From NCBI GenBank assembly GCA_025350045.1, contig JANXYM010000002.1, forward strand, positions 1-64,000: 64,000 nucleotides of DNA, written 5' to 3'. A model generated the notes under the pieces. The model worked only from the letters and a program-made list of their open reading frames with translations, searched no databases and had not been told where the DNA came from. The DNA is from Methanomicrobiales archaeon (GTDB lineage Archaea > Halobacteriota > Methanomicrobia > Methanomicrobiales > Methanospirillaceae). The number at the start of each line of letters is the position of its first letter. Within the stretch, counting starts at the first letter, position 1. Position numbers and translations under genes: made by a program. Positions 10,105-18,999 of this stretch are shown here, one piece after another.

Positions 10105-11064
10105 ATGGACAGTTATATTGATTCTAACCTGAAGATGGCCAAAGAATTATCCAATGTCATTCTTGAGGATCTGGAGATTCAGCAACTGCCGATAACGCAG
10201 GTATTAATGAAAGCAAAACGGATGGCACGCCTTTTGCATGATTCCGATGCCCAGAAATGGCTGGATTATGAGATGGTCGGATATCCGGTTATATTCGATC
10301 CCAAAGAACTGGGTTCCTGCAAAAAATACTTTATCAGTGATCGCCCGGTCATAAGGAACGAAAGGACGCACAAACAGCACCCCATCGGTCTTCCCCAGCT
10401 CGAATCCTATATTCATTCAACAACTATTGATTCCTTAACAAAGATTGGCGCTAATGAGAGCATGAAGATGCAGGCACTCAACAAGCATCACGAGCTGATC
10501 AATGATTTTGAACATATCAAAACCGGCATTCACAATTACGTGATTGAAGTAAATATCTCGCTGTCTGTGGGGGATTTTGCGCAGGATATCTTTGAAGATG
10601 TGCGCCTGTCTGCTGACAGGTTTATCCGGGAGAATTGTCCCCGATCCGGTGAACAGCTCCTCTCAATCCACGAGAGAATGAAAAACCGCGATCCTGAATC
10701 CTATGCCCAGGCCCTGGGGGCTGTCCAGAACATACTTTCCCTTGTTGCCGATGTCGTAGCTCCCGCAGAGACGAGAAGTTATAAAGACAAAAAAGGTCAC
10801 GAGCGGAAACTGGGTCCTGATCAATACCTCAACCGGCTTTTTACGTACCTGGAAGAGAATGTTCATAATGGAGCCGTCCTATCGATAACTGAATCGGAGA
10901 TGGCATACCTTTTTTCCCGGCCTGAAACGAATTCTGGCGGAGTAACGCTTGAGGATGTTCAGACTGCAATCATCCACATGTATCTGGTTATTGCAGAAAT
11001 TGCCAAAATAAGAAAAATTGACACGATTTATATCAATACCCTCTCTTCTGTTCCCCGGAATTGA
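10105..11064 (+). CDS. AbiTii-like N-terminal domain protein (candidate abortive infection/defence)
   Basis: N-terminus KELSNVILEDLEIQQLPITQVLMKAKRMARLLHDSDAQKWLDYEMVGYP resembles the AbiTii domain pattern (LL.L..P.s..L.ka..lA..l.d.....W...El.GYp); rest unassigned. Confidence 0.55.
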   Translation: MDSYIDSNLKMAKELSNVILEDLEIQQLPITQVLMKAKRMARLLHDSDAQKWLDYEMVGYPVIFDPKELGSCKKYFISDRPVIRNERTHKQHPIGLPQLESYIHSTTIDSLTKIGANESMKMQALNKHHELINDFEHIKTGIHNYVIEVNISLSVGDFAQDIFEDVRLSADRFIRENCPRSGEQLLSIHERMKNRDPESYAQALGAVQNILSLVADVVAPAETRSYKDKKGHERKLGPDQYLNRLFTYLEENVHNGAVLSITESEMAYLFSRPETNSGGVTLEDVQTAIIHMYLVIAEIAKIRKIDTIYINTLSSVPRN

Positions 11065-11420
11065 TTTTTTTATCAGATCTGGTTTTTATAAAAAAGAAAT
11101 CGTTCACACCGGATTCCGTGTTTTTTTGAGAACCCTTATGCCGGAAAATCCCCCACAATCTCATGAGGGGAATAGTACCGGTTAAAAATACGGATCCTCT
11201 TTTGATAAAACCCGCAGATTGTATGCCGGAGAATATTGCAGATGAACCGTAACTGTTCATCCCGGGAAAAACAGGATTGTGTTTCATCCGGCTTCCCCGT
11301 CAGCGATTCCAATGGCTGAATGAACTGCAGGTATTGGAGAGTTTTTTTCTTTGCGAATAATCCCCCTGTTTTTCCACCCATCAAAACAGTCATTATCTGC
11401 TTCGTCAAATCTAGATCAGA

Positions 11421-11888
11421 ATGAACGAGCGGGCGGAACGGTATAAAAACGAAGGAATTGATCTGGCCGGGCTCGGACGGCATTCAGAAGCAGTAGCCGC
11501 TTTTGACCGGGCTGTTACTCTCGATGCCGATGACGAATATACCTGGGTTTTCCGCGCCTTTGCCCTTTATGATCTTGGACGGTATGCAGAAGCCGTAGCT
11601 TCCTATGATAAGGCAATTGCCATAAACCCGGAGAAAGCCGATATTTGGCATGATCGTGGAATTGCATTACAGAATCTTGGAAAATATGCTGAGGCGATCG
11701 CATCATTTGACAGGGCGATTGCCCTCAATCCTGAGGATGCCTATACCTGGTACTACCGCGGAATAGCACTCCAGAATCTTTTAGAGTATGCCGAGGCGAT
11801 AGCCTCATTTGACCGGGCAATCGATCTGAATCCTGAGGATAAGCTTTTACGAAATAACCGGGAACTTGCCCTTAAAAGGCAAACCTGA
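11421..11888 (+). CDS. small TPR repeat protein (about 4 TPRs)
   Basis: 34-aa units: AEAVASYDKAIAINPEKADIWHDRGIALQNLGKYAEAIASFDRAIALNPEDAYTWYYRG. Confidence 0.9.
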   Translation: MNERAERYKNEGIDLAGLGRHSEAVAAFDRAVTLDADDEYTWVFRAFALYDLGRYAEAVASYDKAIAINPEKADIWHDRGIALQNLGKYAEAIASFDRAIALNPEDAYTWYYRGIALQNLLEYAEAIASFDRAIDLNPEDKLLRNNRELALKRQT

Positions 11889-11950
11889 ACTTTCCCGCCA
11901 CGTATGCACCTCAAAAATACTTCCGGGGGAGTGGCGGGATCGTTCAAACG

Positions 11951-12553
11951 ATGTTTCCAAAGAAGTGTGATAACCAGCCTTATTACCTTACCACAACAAA
12001 AATTGTGCAGATGAACGGGACAAAACTTGCCGGCGGCCCGACACAGGATGAGATCCTGGCAGTCTCCTTATGCAAACTGGGACTGCGCAGCACTGACACG
12101 GTTCTTGAGATTGGATGCGGGACCGGCAAGGTCTCGGTTGCTATGGCAACAATTGCAAAGAAAGTGTACTCGCTCGACAAACGTACAGAAGCAGTCTCGC
12201 TCGCAATGGAAACTGCCCGGCACGCGGGTGTCCGTAATATCGATTTTTTCTGCACGGATGCCGCGGATTATCTCAAAAACGATCAGGGGTATGACTGCGC
12301 ATTCCTTGGCGGCACGCAAAGCCTTGTAGAAATCTTACCGGTCCTTGCAAAGAAGGTAAAGCGGACGATCGTGATCAACGCAGTCATGGTGAGCACGCTC
12401 GAACGGGCGGTGACGGCCTTACAGGAACTCGGGCTGTTTACCGAAGTCGTGCAGGTGCAGGTCTCGCGATCCCATGATATTGCCGGCAGCATCATGTTCC
12501 GGCCCATAGATCCTGTCTTTATTATTGTCGCCCGGGGTGCAGCATGCTCATAG
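11951..12553 (+). CDS. cbiT: cobalt-precorrin-6B/7 (C15)-methyltransferase, CbiT
   Basis: GPTQDEILAVSLCKLGLRSTDTVLEIGCGTGKVSVAMA; first gene of cbi operon; start may be internal ATG (MNGTKLAGG). Confidence 0.9.
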   Translation: MFPKKCDNQPYYLTTTKIVQMNGTKLAGGPTQDEILAVSLCKLGLRSTDTVLEIGCGTGKVSVAMATIAKKVYSLDKRTEAVSLAMETARHAGVRNIDFFCTDAADYLKNDQGYDCAFLGGTQSLVEILPVLAKKVKRTIVINAVMVSTLERAVTALQELGLFTEVVQVQVSRSHDIAGSIMFRPIDPVFIIVARGAACS

Positions 12554-13149
12554 GCCTTGGTCTCGGGCCCGGTAACCCGGAACTCCTCACGCTCCGGGCA
12601 GTCCGGCTGCTTAAGGAAGCCGACACAGTATTTGCCCCGGGAAGGATTGCCCGGGATCTCGTAGCTCCCTATCGTGAGCCGGTCATGCTGGACTTTCCCA
12701 TGACCAGTGACGAGATACAGATCCGCAGGTGTCTTGTGGAGAATGCAGGAAAGATCGCCCCTGTTGCCGACAATGGTCTTGCGGTCTTTGGCATTCTTGG
12801 CGATCCCAACTTCTTCTCCACCTTCTCCCGTCTCTGTGCCGTTATTGCCGAGACGCACCCGGACATAGAGTTCCGGACTGAACCGGGCATCAGCTCCATC
12901 ACCGCTTTTGCAGCAGCTGCCGGCATCCCGGTCAACAGCAGTTTTTCCGTATCCGATGGATCAACGGATAAGGCAGGGATATTCCTCAAAGTCCGGCGGC
13001 CCCGGAAGAAAGCAGCGGAACTGCGCTCGGAAGGGTATAGTGATTTTGTGTTAGTTGAGCGGATGTTCTTTCCTGATATGAAAGTGTACCGGAACGAGGA
13101 CCTTCCTGCCGAGAGCGATTACATGAGCGTGATGTATGCCCGCAAATAA
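12544..13149 (+). CDS. cbiL: cobalt-factor II C20-methyltransferase
   Basis: MLIGLGLGPGNPELLTLRAVRLLKEADTVFAPGR; overlaps cbiT and cbiF. Confidence 0.88.
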   Translation: MLIGLGLGPGNPELLTLRAVRLLKEADTVFAPGRIARDLVAPYREPVMLDFPMTSDEIQIRRCLVENAGKIAPVADNGLAVFGILGDPNFFSTFSRLCAVIAETHPDIEFRTEPGISSITAFAAAAGIPVNSSFSVSDGSTDKAGIFLKVRRPRKKAAELRSEGYSDFVLVERMFFPDMKVYRNEDLPAESDYMSVMYARK

Positions 13150-13870
13150 TCAAGAAAAGGTCTGCTGGTTTGTCGGGGCAGGTCCCGGTGATCCTGAACT
13201 GATCACGGTCAAAGGAAAAGGTCTGCTCGACCGGGCCGATGTGCTGCTCTATGCAGGTTCGCTGGTCAACCCGGCTCTTGTCGCCGCAAGCCCTGCTGCA
13301 GAGAAAGTGGACAGCTGGGGGATGCATCTCGACGACATGGTCGCTCTTATGGCCGACCGGATCGGGCAGGGAAAGACGGTGGTCCGGCTTCACTCGGGTG
13401 ACCCGGCCCTGTATGGCTCGATCGTTGAGCAGATCGCCGAACTCCAGAAACACAGCATCACCGTGCGGATCGTACCCGGGGTATCATCCGTTTTTGCTGC
13501 CGCCGCAGCGCTTACTACGGAGTTCACCCCCCGGGGGGTCTCGGAGACGCTGATCATCACCCGCCCGGCAGGAAAAACCCTTGAAAAAGATTATATCGCC
13601 GAGCTCTCGCGATACCCGGCCACCCTGGCCTTCTTCCTGGGCAGTGAGCACTTTTTTTCCATAACAAAAAAACTGGCGTGCCCGAAAGATACCCCGGCGG
13701 CGGTGATCTTTCATGCGTCGTGGCCTGACCAGCAGGTGATCTATGGTACGGTTGCCGATATTGCCCAGAAGGCACAGGCCGCCGGTATCACCAAATCGGC
13801 CCTGCTTATTGTGGGAAACGCCGTTCAAGGTACAGCATCCGGTTACCAGCGATCGCATCTCTATTCATGA
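13136..13870 (+). CDS. cbiF: cobalt-precorrin-4 C11-methyltransferase
   Basis: WFVGAGPGDPELITVKGKGLLDRADVLLYAGSLVNPALV. Confidence 0.93.
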   Translation: MPANNQEKVCWFVGAGPGDPELITVKGKGLLDRADVLLYAGSLVNPALVAASPAAEKVDSWGMHLDDMVALMADRIGQGKTVVRLHSGDPALYGSIVEQIAELQKHSITVRIVPGVSSVFAAAAALTTEFTPRGVSETLIITRPAGKTLEKDYIAELSRYPATLAFFLGSEHFFSITKKLACPKDTPAAVIFHASWPDQQVIYGTVADIAQKAQAAGITKSALLIVGNAVQGTASGYQRSHLYS

Positions 13871-14739
13871 CCGACACTGTTGTTATCACCTTTCCCTATT
13901 CCCGTAAGGAAGCTGAACGCATTGCCGCATTTCTCGGAGCCGATGTGGTGGAATATACGGCAGATATTTTTACTACCGTTTTTGCCGGCAGGAAACGGAT
14001 CATCGCCCTGATGTCGATGGGCATTGTCGTTCGGAAGATTGCCCCGCTGCTTGAGGATAAGTGGAGGGATCCGGCGGTTGTTGTCGTGAGCCCTGACTTA
14101 CGGTATGCGGTACCGGTGCTGGGGGGCCATCATGGGGCCAACGAGCTGGCAAACGAGCTTGCGGGACTGGGGATGCAACCGGTGATCACAACGGCAACGG
14201 AGTCCCGGGGCCGAAATTCTGTTGAGACCATTGCGGAGCGGACAGGCACTGAAGTTCTCAACCGGAATTCGACCCGGCAGGTGAATGCAGCCCTGTTGAA
14301 CGCCGATATCCCGGTGCATGCAGTACAGGGACCAGCCATTGTGCTTGCCGGCCCGGATGTCTCGATTCTTGTAAAAAAAGGAGAATATACGGTAGGCATC
14401 GGGTGCCGGAAAGACGTTACTCCTGCTGAAGTCGTGGATGCAGTGCGTGCAGCGCTTGCCGGGAATGCAATTTCTGAGGATGATGTCCTTGTCTATGCGA
14501 CAACCATCAAAAAATTCAACGAGACCGGCCTTGTCGAAGCGATCGGAATACTTTCTGGCAATTTAATATTCCTTGACGACGATACCATAAATGCACAGGC
14601 CGGGATCGGGCCTTCACGGGCATCAAAGATTGGCCTTCTCGGGGTTGCCGAGCCCTGCGCCATCGCAACGTCAAAGAGAAAGACCATAGTCATGATAAAA
14701 AAAGTATACGGGAGAGTTACGGTTGCCATCGCACGCTGA
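13867..14739 (+). CDS. cbiG: cobalt-precorrin-5A hydrolase CbiG
   Basis: VVVVSPDLRYAVPVLGGHHGANELANELA; C-terminal VGIGCRKDVTPAEVVDAV; operon context. Confidence 0.92.
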   Translation: MTDTVVITFPYSRKEAERIAAFLGADVVEYTADIFTTVFAGRKRIIALMSMGIVVRKIAPLLEDKWRDPAVVVVSPDLRYAVPVLGGHHGANELANELAGLGMQPVITTATESRGRNSVETIAERTGTEVLNRNSTRQVNAALLNADIPVHAVQGPAIVLAGPDVSILVKKGEYTVGIGCRKDVTPAEVVDAVRAALAGNAISEDDVLVYATTIKKFNETGLVEAIGILSGNLIFLDDDTINAQAGIGPSRASKIGLLGVAEPCAIATSKRKTIVMIKKVYGRVTVAIAR

Positions 14740-15508
14740 ACCATTGAAGGGAAGTCTGGCCATAGTGGGCCTGGGCCCGGGCAGGCGGGAGTATATGACC
14801 GCCCGGGCGTTGAAGGTCATAGCGGGAGCAGAGTACGTGCTCGGGCACCACACCTATCTCGAACCGCTCGAACCCCTGCTGAAAGGAAAGATCGTTATCA
14901 GCAGTTCCATGGGAAAGGAAGTGGACCGGGCACAGCAGGCGATCGATCTGGCAAAATCCCATGCAGTTGCCATTGTCTCGGGCGGCGATGCCGGGGTCTA
15001 CGGTATGGCAAGTATCGTGCTCGAAGTGCTCGAGCATTCGGGGGCAGAGATCGAAGTCGAGATTATTCCGGGCGTGACTGCAGCAAATGCTGCGGCATCG
15101 CGGGTCGGCTCCCCGCTCTCCGGCGATTTTGCCGTGATCAGCCTCTCGGACCTGTTAACCCCGCTGGAGATCATCGAGAAGCGGCTCGATGCGATCTTCT
15201 CGATCGGGATCCCGGTTGTCCTGTACAACCCGAAGAGCCGGGGCCGGCCGCACAACTTTGCCCTCGCGATAGAACATGCCCGGAAACATCTCGGCACCGG
15301 CACGCCGGTTGCCATAGTAAAAAATGCCCTGCGCGAGCATGAAGAGACGATCATCACTACGCTTCAGGATATCGAGGCACATGAACCTGCCATCGACATG
15401 CACACGACCGTCATCATCGGGGGCAGCGAGACGAGGATATGGAGGATGGGAAACAATGTCAAAGGAATCATCACACCCCGCGGGTACCACCGCAAATACG
15501 TATATTGA
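14723..15508 (+). CDS. cbiH: precorrin-3B/cobalt-factor III C17-methyltransferase
   Basis: LAIVGLGPGRREYMTARALKVIAGAEYVLGHHTYLEPLEPLL; VSGGDAGVYGMASIVLE. Confidence 0.92.
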   Translation: MPSHAEPLKGSLAIVGLGPGRREYMTARALKVIAGAEYVLGHHTYLEPLEPLLKGKIVISSSMGKEVDRAQQAIDLAKSHAVAIVSGGDAGVYGMASIVLEVLEHSGAEIEVEIIPGVTAANAAASRVGSPLSGDFAVISLSDLLTPLEIIEKRLDAIFSIGIPVVLYNPKSRGRPHNFALAIEHARKHLGTGTPVAIVKNALREHEETIITTLQDIEAHEPAIDMHTTVIIGGSETRIWRMGNNVKGIITPRGYHRKYVY

Positions 15509-16121
15509 TCCGGGCGCCGACACCAGAGAAGGCTATGCGATCTCGCAAAAATCCCGTATGCTGGCCCGCGAGATGGTGGGAAATGCAACTCCTGAAGACC
15601 GCATCCGGCAGCGCTGCTCGATTGCTGTTGGGGATTTCTCCATGGCAGACCTGCTCCGGTTTGTGCATGCGCCCCTGCCAGCCGCACTCAGGGCTCTCAA
15701 CGCCGGTGCACCGATCATTACTGACATCCGCATGGTGCAGGTCGGCATCCAGAAGAAAGGACATGCAAGCGAGGTCATCTGTGCCCTCGATTTTGGGGCA
15801 GATATCGCAGAAGAACGGGGAATTACGCGAACATCCGCCGGGTTCATGGCCTTAAAAGACCGCCTCCCCGGTTCGATTGTCGTAATCGGCAATGCCCCCT
15901 CTGCCCTCCTCATGCTCTGTGAATTTGTCCGGGAGGGCATTCGGCCGGCCGTGATCATCGGAACCCCGGTAGGGTTTGTCAATGCAGCTGAGTCCAAAGA
16001 GGTGCTGCGGACGATCGCTATCCCCTCCATCTCCAATGAAGGCACCCGGGGCGGTACGCCGGTTGCCGTTGCTGCCATCAACGAGTGTATCACGATCTTT
16101 ATTGAAGGCGCAAAAAAATGA
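15456..16121 (+). CDS. cbiC: cobalt-precorrin-8 methylmutase
   Basis: EGYAISQKSRMLAREMVGNATPEDRIRQRCSIAVGDFSMADLLRF; GTPVGFVNAAESKE; start moved from 15324 to ATG 15456. Confidence 0.92.
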   Translation: MSKESSHPAGTTANTYIDPGADTREGYAISQKSRMLAREMVGNATPEDRIRQRCSIAVGDFSMADLLRFVHAPLPAALRALNAGAPIITDIRMVQVGIQKKGHASEVICALDFGADIAEERGITRTSAGFMALKDRLPGSIVVIGNAPSALLMLCEFVREGIRPAVIIGTPVGFVNAAESKEVLRTIAIPSISNEGTRGGTPVAVAAINECITIFIEGAKK

Positions 16122-17125
16122 GGGATCCGGTCACCGGTTTTGCATATCCCGTTGCATGGGTGGAACGGTGTACTGATCCGGCCCAGCTCCAGCTCGCTGT
16201 GCAGGGACTGGCGGTTCTCACATCATCCGGCACCGTCCTCCGGCGCGGGTTCAGCACCGGTACTACCGCAGCTGCCGCCTGCAAGGCAGCAGTCCTCTCT
16301 CTTTTCGGCAAAAATATTTCACTAATCTCTCTTTGTCTACCCTGCGGACTGGTAGTCAGTGTCCCGGCAGATGGACACGCGGGCAAAGCCTCCTGCACAA
16401 AATATGCAGGAGATTATCCTTCGGATGTGACTGCCGGTGTGGTTATGGTAGCGGAGGCAACTCCCTTACCGGAGGGAATCCTGCTCGAAGCAGGTGTTGG
16501 GATTGGCCGTTTTGTCCGTAATACCCCCCGGTACCGCAACAACGAACCGGCCATCAGTGTTCCTGCATCTGAAAATATCCTGCAGGCTATCCGGGAGGCT
16601 CTGGACGCGACCGGACTTGCCGGCGTACTCGTGAAACTCTCTGTTCCCCGGGGAGCAGAGGTTGCAAGAAATACCTTAAACTCCCGTGTCGGTGTGGAGG
16701 GGGGCATCTCCATCCTCGGGACAACCGGCCTGGTCGAACCGTGGGACGATCACCTGGAAGAATCTGTCTGCGGCCGGGTAGCTTCAGCAATGAACCCGGT
16801 GATCACGACCGGCAGGATCGGCCTGCGCTATGCCCGTCTTCTCTACCCCGATCATGAGGTGATCCTTGTGGGCGGGAAAATTGGCGAGGCACTCGATGCC
16901 GCACATGGAGCGGTAATCCTCTGTGGTTTACCTGCCCTTATCCTCCGCCATATCAATCCGCATATCCTTGACGGTACCGGTTTTGCGACCGTGGAAGAGT
17001 TTGCTGCATCGCCTTTGTTCAGGCCGGTAATGCTTGAGACCCTTGCATGGTTCAGGAACGAGCGACCGGCGGTTCACGTTGTACTCGTGGATCGCAGCGG
17101 AGCGGTAATCGGGGAGAGTCCATGA
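16118..17125 (+). CDS. cbiD: cobalt-precorrin-5B C1-methyltransferase
   Basis: LRRGFSTGTTAAAACKAAVLSL; GRIGLRYARLLYPDHEVILVGGKIGE. Confidence 0.93.
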   Translation: MRDPVTGFAYPVAWVERCTDPAQLQLAVQGLAVLTSSGTVLRRGFSTGTTAAAACKAAVLSLFGKNISLISLCLPCGLVVSVPADGHAGKASCTKYAGDYPSDVTAGVVMVAEATPLPEGILLEAGVGIGRFVRNTPRYRNNEPAISVPASENILQAIREALDATGLAGVLVKLSVPRGAEVARNTLNSRVGVEGGISILGTTGLVEPWDDHLEESVCGRVASAMNPVITTGRIGLRYARLLYPDHEVILVGGKIGEALDAAHGAVILCGLPALILRHINPHILDGTGFATVEEFAASPLFRPVMLETLAWFRNERPAVHVVLVDRSGAVIGESP

Positions 17126-17706
17126 TCATCATTGGCGTTGGCTGCGGGCCGGGGATGCTCACCGAAGAGGCAATCCGGGGAATACGGATGGCCAGGACCC
17201 TCTATGGGTCTGACCGGGCAATTGAGATCGCACGCCCCTTCATCTCCCCGGGATGTGAGGTTAAGACCATTGATGATTTCAAGGCCCTTCACCAGTTACC
17301 GGGGGATGCGGTTGTCCTCTCTACCGGCGATCCGATGCTGGCCGGGCTCGGGTACCTTCCCGGTACGGTAATACCGGGGGTATCTTCCCTCCAGCTTGCC
17401 GCAGCCCGGCTGCATATCCCCTTAGCCCGGATCTCTGTCGTTGTCGCACACGGAAGGGGACATGAGCAGGGTATGGCTGATACGCTTGAAGAGGTCCGGC
17501 GGGGAAAAATTGTCTACCTGCTCGCTGATCCCAAATTCGATGTACGGGCCCTGTACCGTTGCCTGTTGGAGTTACCCTGCCGGCCGATCCGGGTCGCGGT
17601 CTGCGAAAACCTTGGGTATCCCAAAGAGCATATTGACGTGGGGGATATCGCCCGGCCTCCCGTGCCACACGCGGATCTGTACTCACTGGTAATCGGGAAA
17701 TTTTAA
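17122..17706 (+). CDS. cbiE: cobalt-precorrin-7 C5-methyltransferase
   Basis: MIIIGVGCGPGMLTEEAIRGIRMARTLYGSDRAIEIAR; start at ATG 17122 overlapping cbiD stop (ATGA). Confidence 0.9.
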   Translation: MIIIGVGCGPGMLTEEAIRGIRMARTLYGSDRAIEIARPFISPGCEVKTIDDFKALHQLPGDAVVLSTGDPMLAGLGYLPGTVIPGVSSLQLAAARLHIPLARISVVVAHGRGHEQGMADTLEEVRRGKIVYLLADPKFDVRALYRCLLELPCRPIRVAVCENLGYPKEHIDVGDIARPPVPHADLYSLVIGKF

Positions 17707-17789
17707 TTACCGTCTGGTTTCTGCCGGTATCCAGACAACAAACCTTTTTTCTGCCGGATTCGATATTCTGGTGAGTAGAGTGTGATAGT

Positions 17790-17966
17790 ATGGATAAGGC
17801 AACCAAAACACAGTTCAGCATGGGATTATTTGTTATCGGTTTTGCAATGATTGCAGTTCAGGATCTGAAACGACTCGATTCGATCAATCTCGGATTTTCA
17901 TGGCCATTTGCCATCATGTTCTATCTTGGACTGATCTGCATGGCGATTGGGTATTATCTCAAATAA
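17790..17966 (+). CDS. small hydrophobic (membrane) protein, 58 aa
   Basis: MDKATKTQFSMGLFVIGFAMIAVQDLKRLDSINLGFSWPFAIMFYLGLICMAIGYYLK, two hydrophobic stretches; below the ORF-track cutoff. Confidence 0.55.
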   Translation: MDKATKTQFSMGLFVIGFAMIAVQDLKRLDSINLGFSWPFAIMFYLGLICMAIGYYLK

Positions 17967-18010
17967 CGGCTCTGTTGAAACCCTAAGTTACCGGTAGATC
18001 TAAGAACAAG

Positions 18011-18334
18011 TTGCTCCCTGTAAAAGGTATGGCAAACCGTAACAAGGAGCACTACTTCTTCTCAGATCAGAAGTATATTTGTTTTCTGACATCGTGCCAG
18101 AATGCCGTCCGACTGACCGGGGTACCGGAATACTCTTCACCATATTCGCGGAAGGATTTCACTCAGCACCAGTTGCTCACATTACTTTTATTCAAAGAAT
18201 ATCTCGGAGCTCACTATCGGGATTTCGTACAACTTGTGGAGATCATGGACATTATCCAGGAACAATTGCATCTCCATGAGATCCCCCATTACTCCACGCT
18301 CTGCACTCAAAACGGGTTCCTTCAACCGTCTTAA
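18011..18334 (+). CDS. transposase N-terminal part
   Basis: MLPVKGMANRNKEHYFFSDQKY...; inside IS. Confidence 0.75.
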   Translation: MLPVKGMANRNKEHYFFSDQKYICFLTSCQNAVRLTGVPEYSSPYSRKDFTQHQLLTLLLFKEYLGAHYRDFVQLVEIMDIIQEQLHLHEIPHYSTLCTQNGFLQPS

Positions 18335-18363
18335 ACCAGTTATTCCGAAAAGCGTGTTCATTC

Positions 18364-18939
18364 ATGACGGAATGGAAGAACGTCACATCGATAGTTGCAA
18401 TTGACTCATCCGGTTTCACACCGGACACTTCCAGTACTTATTATTCCGTCAGAACCGGTAAGACCCGTCACGACTATCTCAAAACGACAATCTCCGTCGA
18501 TTCGGATCATATCTCCCTGATAGCATTTCGCATCACAAAGAGTCGACGCCACGATTCACAAATTGCACCTATCGTACTTCGTGCATCGAATCGGATAAAA
18601 AAATCAAGGTGTTACGTCATGGATAAAGGATACGATTCTGAACAAATTCATCAGTTGATCCATGAGGATTTGGATTCTCAATCAATGATTCCTATCCGGG
18701 ACTGGCACGCTTCTTATGTTTCTGGAAAATATCGACAGATCATGGCCACCTCATTCGATGGAAAAACCTACGGCCGAAGGAATATGGCTGAAACGGTTTT
18801 TTCCATCCTGAAAAGATTGTTTGGTGAGACAATCTACTATCGGTCTTACCGACAGCAAGTAAAAGAAATCAAGTTGAAATGTATCATTTTCTCTATCGAT
18901 CGTTTCCTCAAAAACCAGCGGGTGTTCAATGTTCTATGA
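18364..18939 (+). CDS. transposase C-terminal DDE catalytic part
   Basis: VAIDSSGFTPD, YVMDKGYDSEQIH, GRRNMAETVFSILKRLFG. Confidence 0.85.
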   Translation: MTEWKNVTSIVAIDSSGFTPDTSSTYYSVRTGKTRHDYLKTTISVDSDHISLIAFRITKSRRHDSQIAPIVLRASNRIKKSRCYVMDKGYDSEQIHQLIHEDLDSQSMIPIRDWHASYVSGKYRQIMATSFDGKTYGRRNMAETVFSILKRLFGETIYYRSYRQQVKEIKLKCIIFSIDRFLKNQRVFNVL

Positions 18940-18999
18940 GGATTTCAACAGAGCCGGAAAAAAGGTTAACTGATTTTTATGTACCGGATCCGGTATATC

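Larger units (their letters stand above)
17967..18956 (+). mobile_element. IS element with frameshifted DDE transposase (IS4/IS5-like)
   Basis: terminal inverted repeats CGGCTCTGTTGAAACCCT / (rc of right end) CGGCTCTGTTGAAATCCT flanking transposase ORFs. Confidence 0.88.

Noticed and set aside
12283-12858. 191-aa minus-strand ORF opposite cbiT/cbiL
   Set aside because: Antisense to well-supported overlapping genes; no domain similarity recognised.
15324-15455. Upstream extension of the CbiC ORF
   Set aside because: Overlaps the CbiH coding region out of frame; conserved CbiC starts near ATG 15456.
17047-17121. Upstream extension of the CbiE ORF
   Set aside because: Lies inside cbiD; MIIIGVGCGPG at 17122 is the canonical N-terminus.
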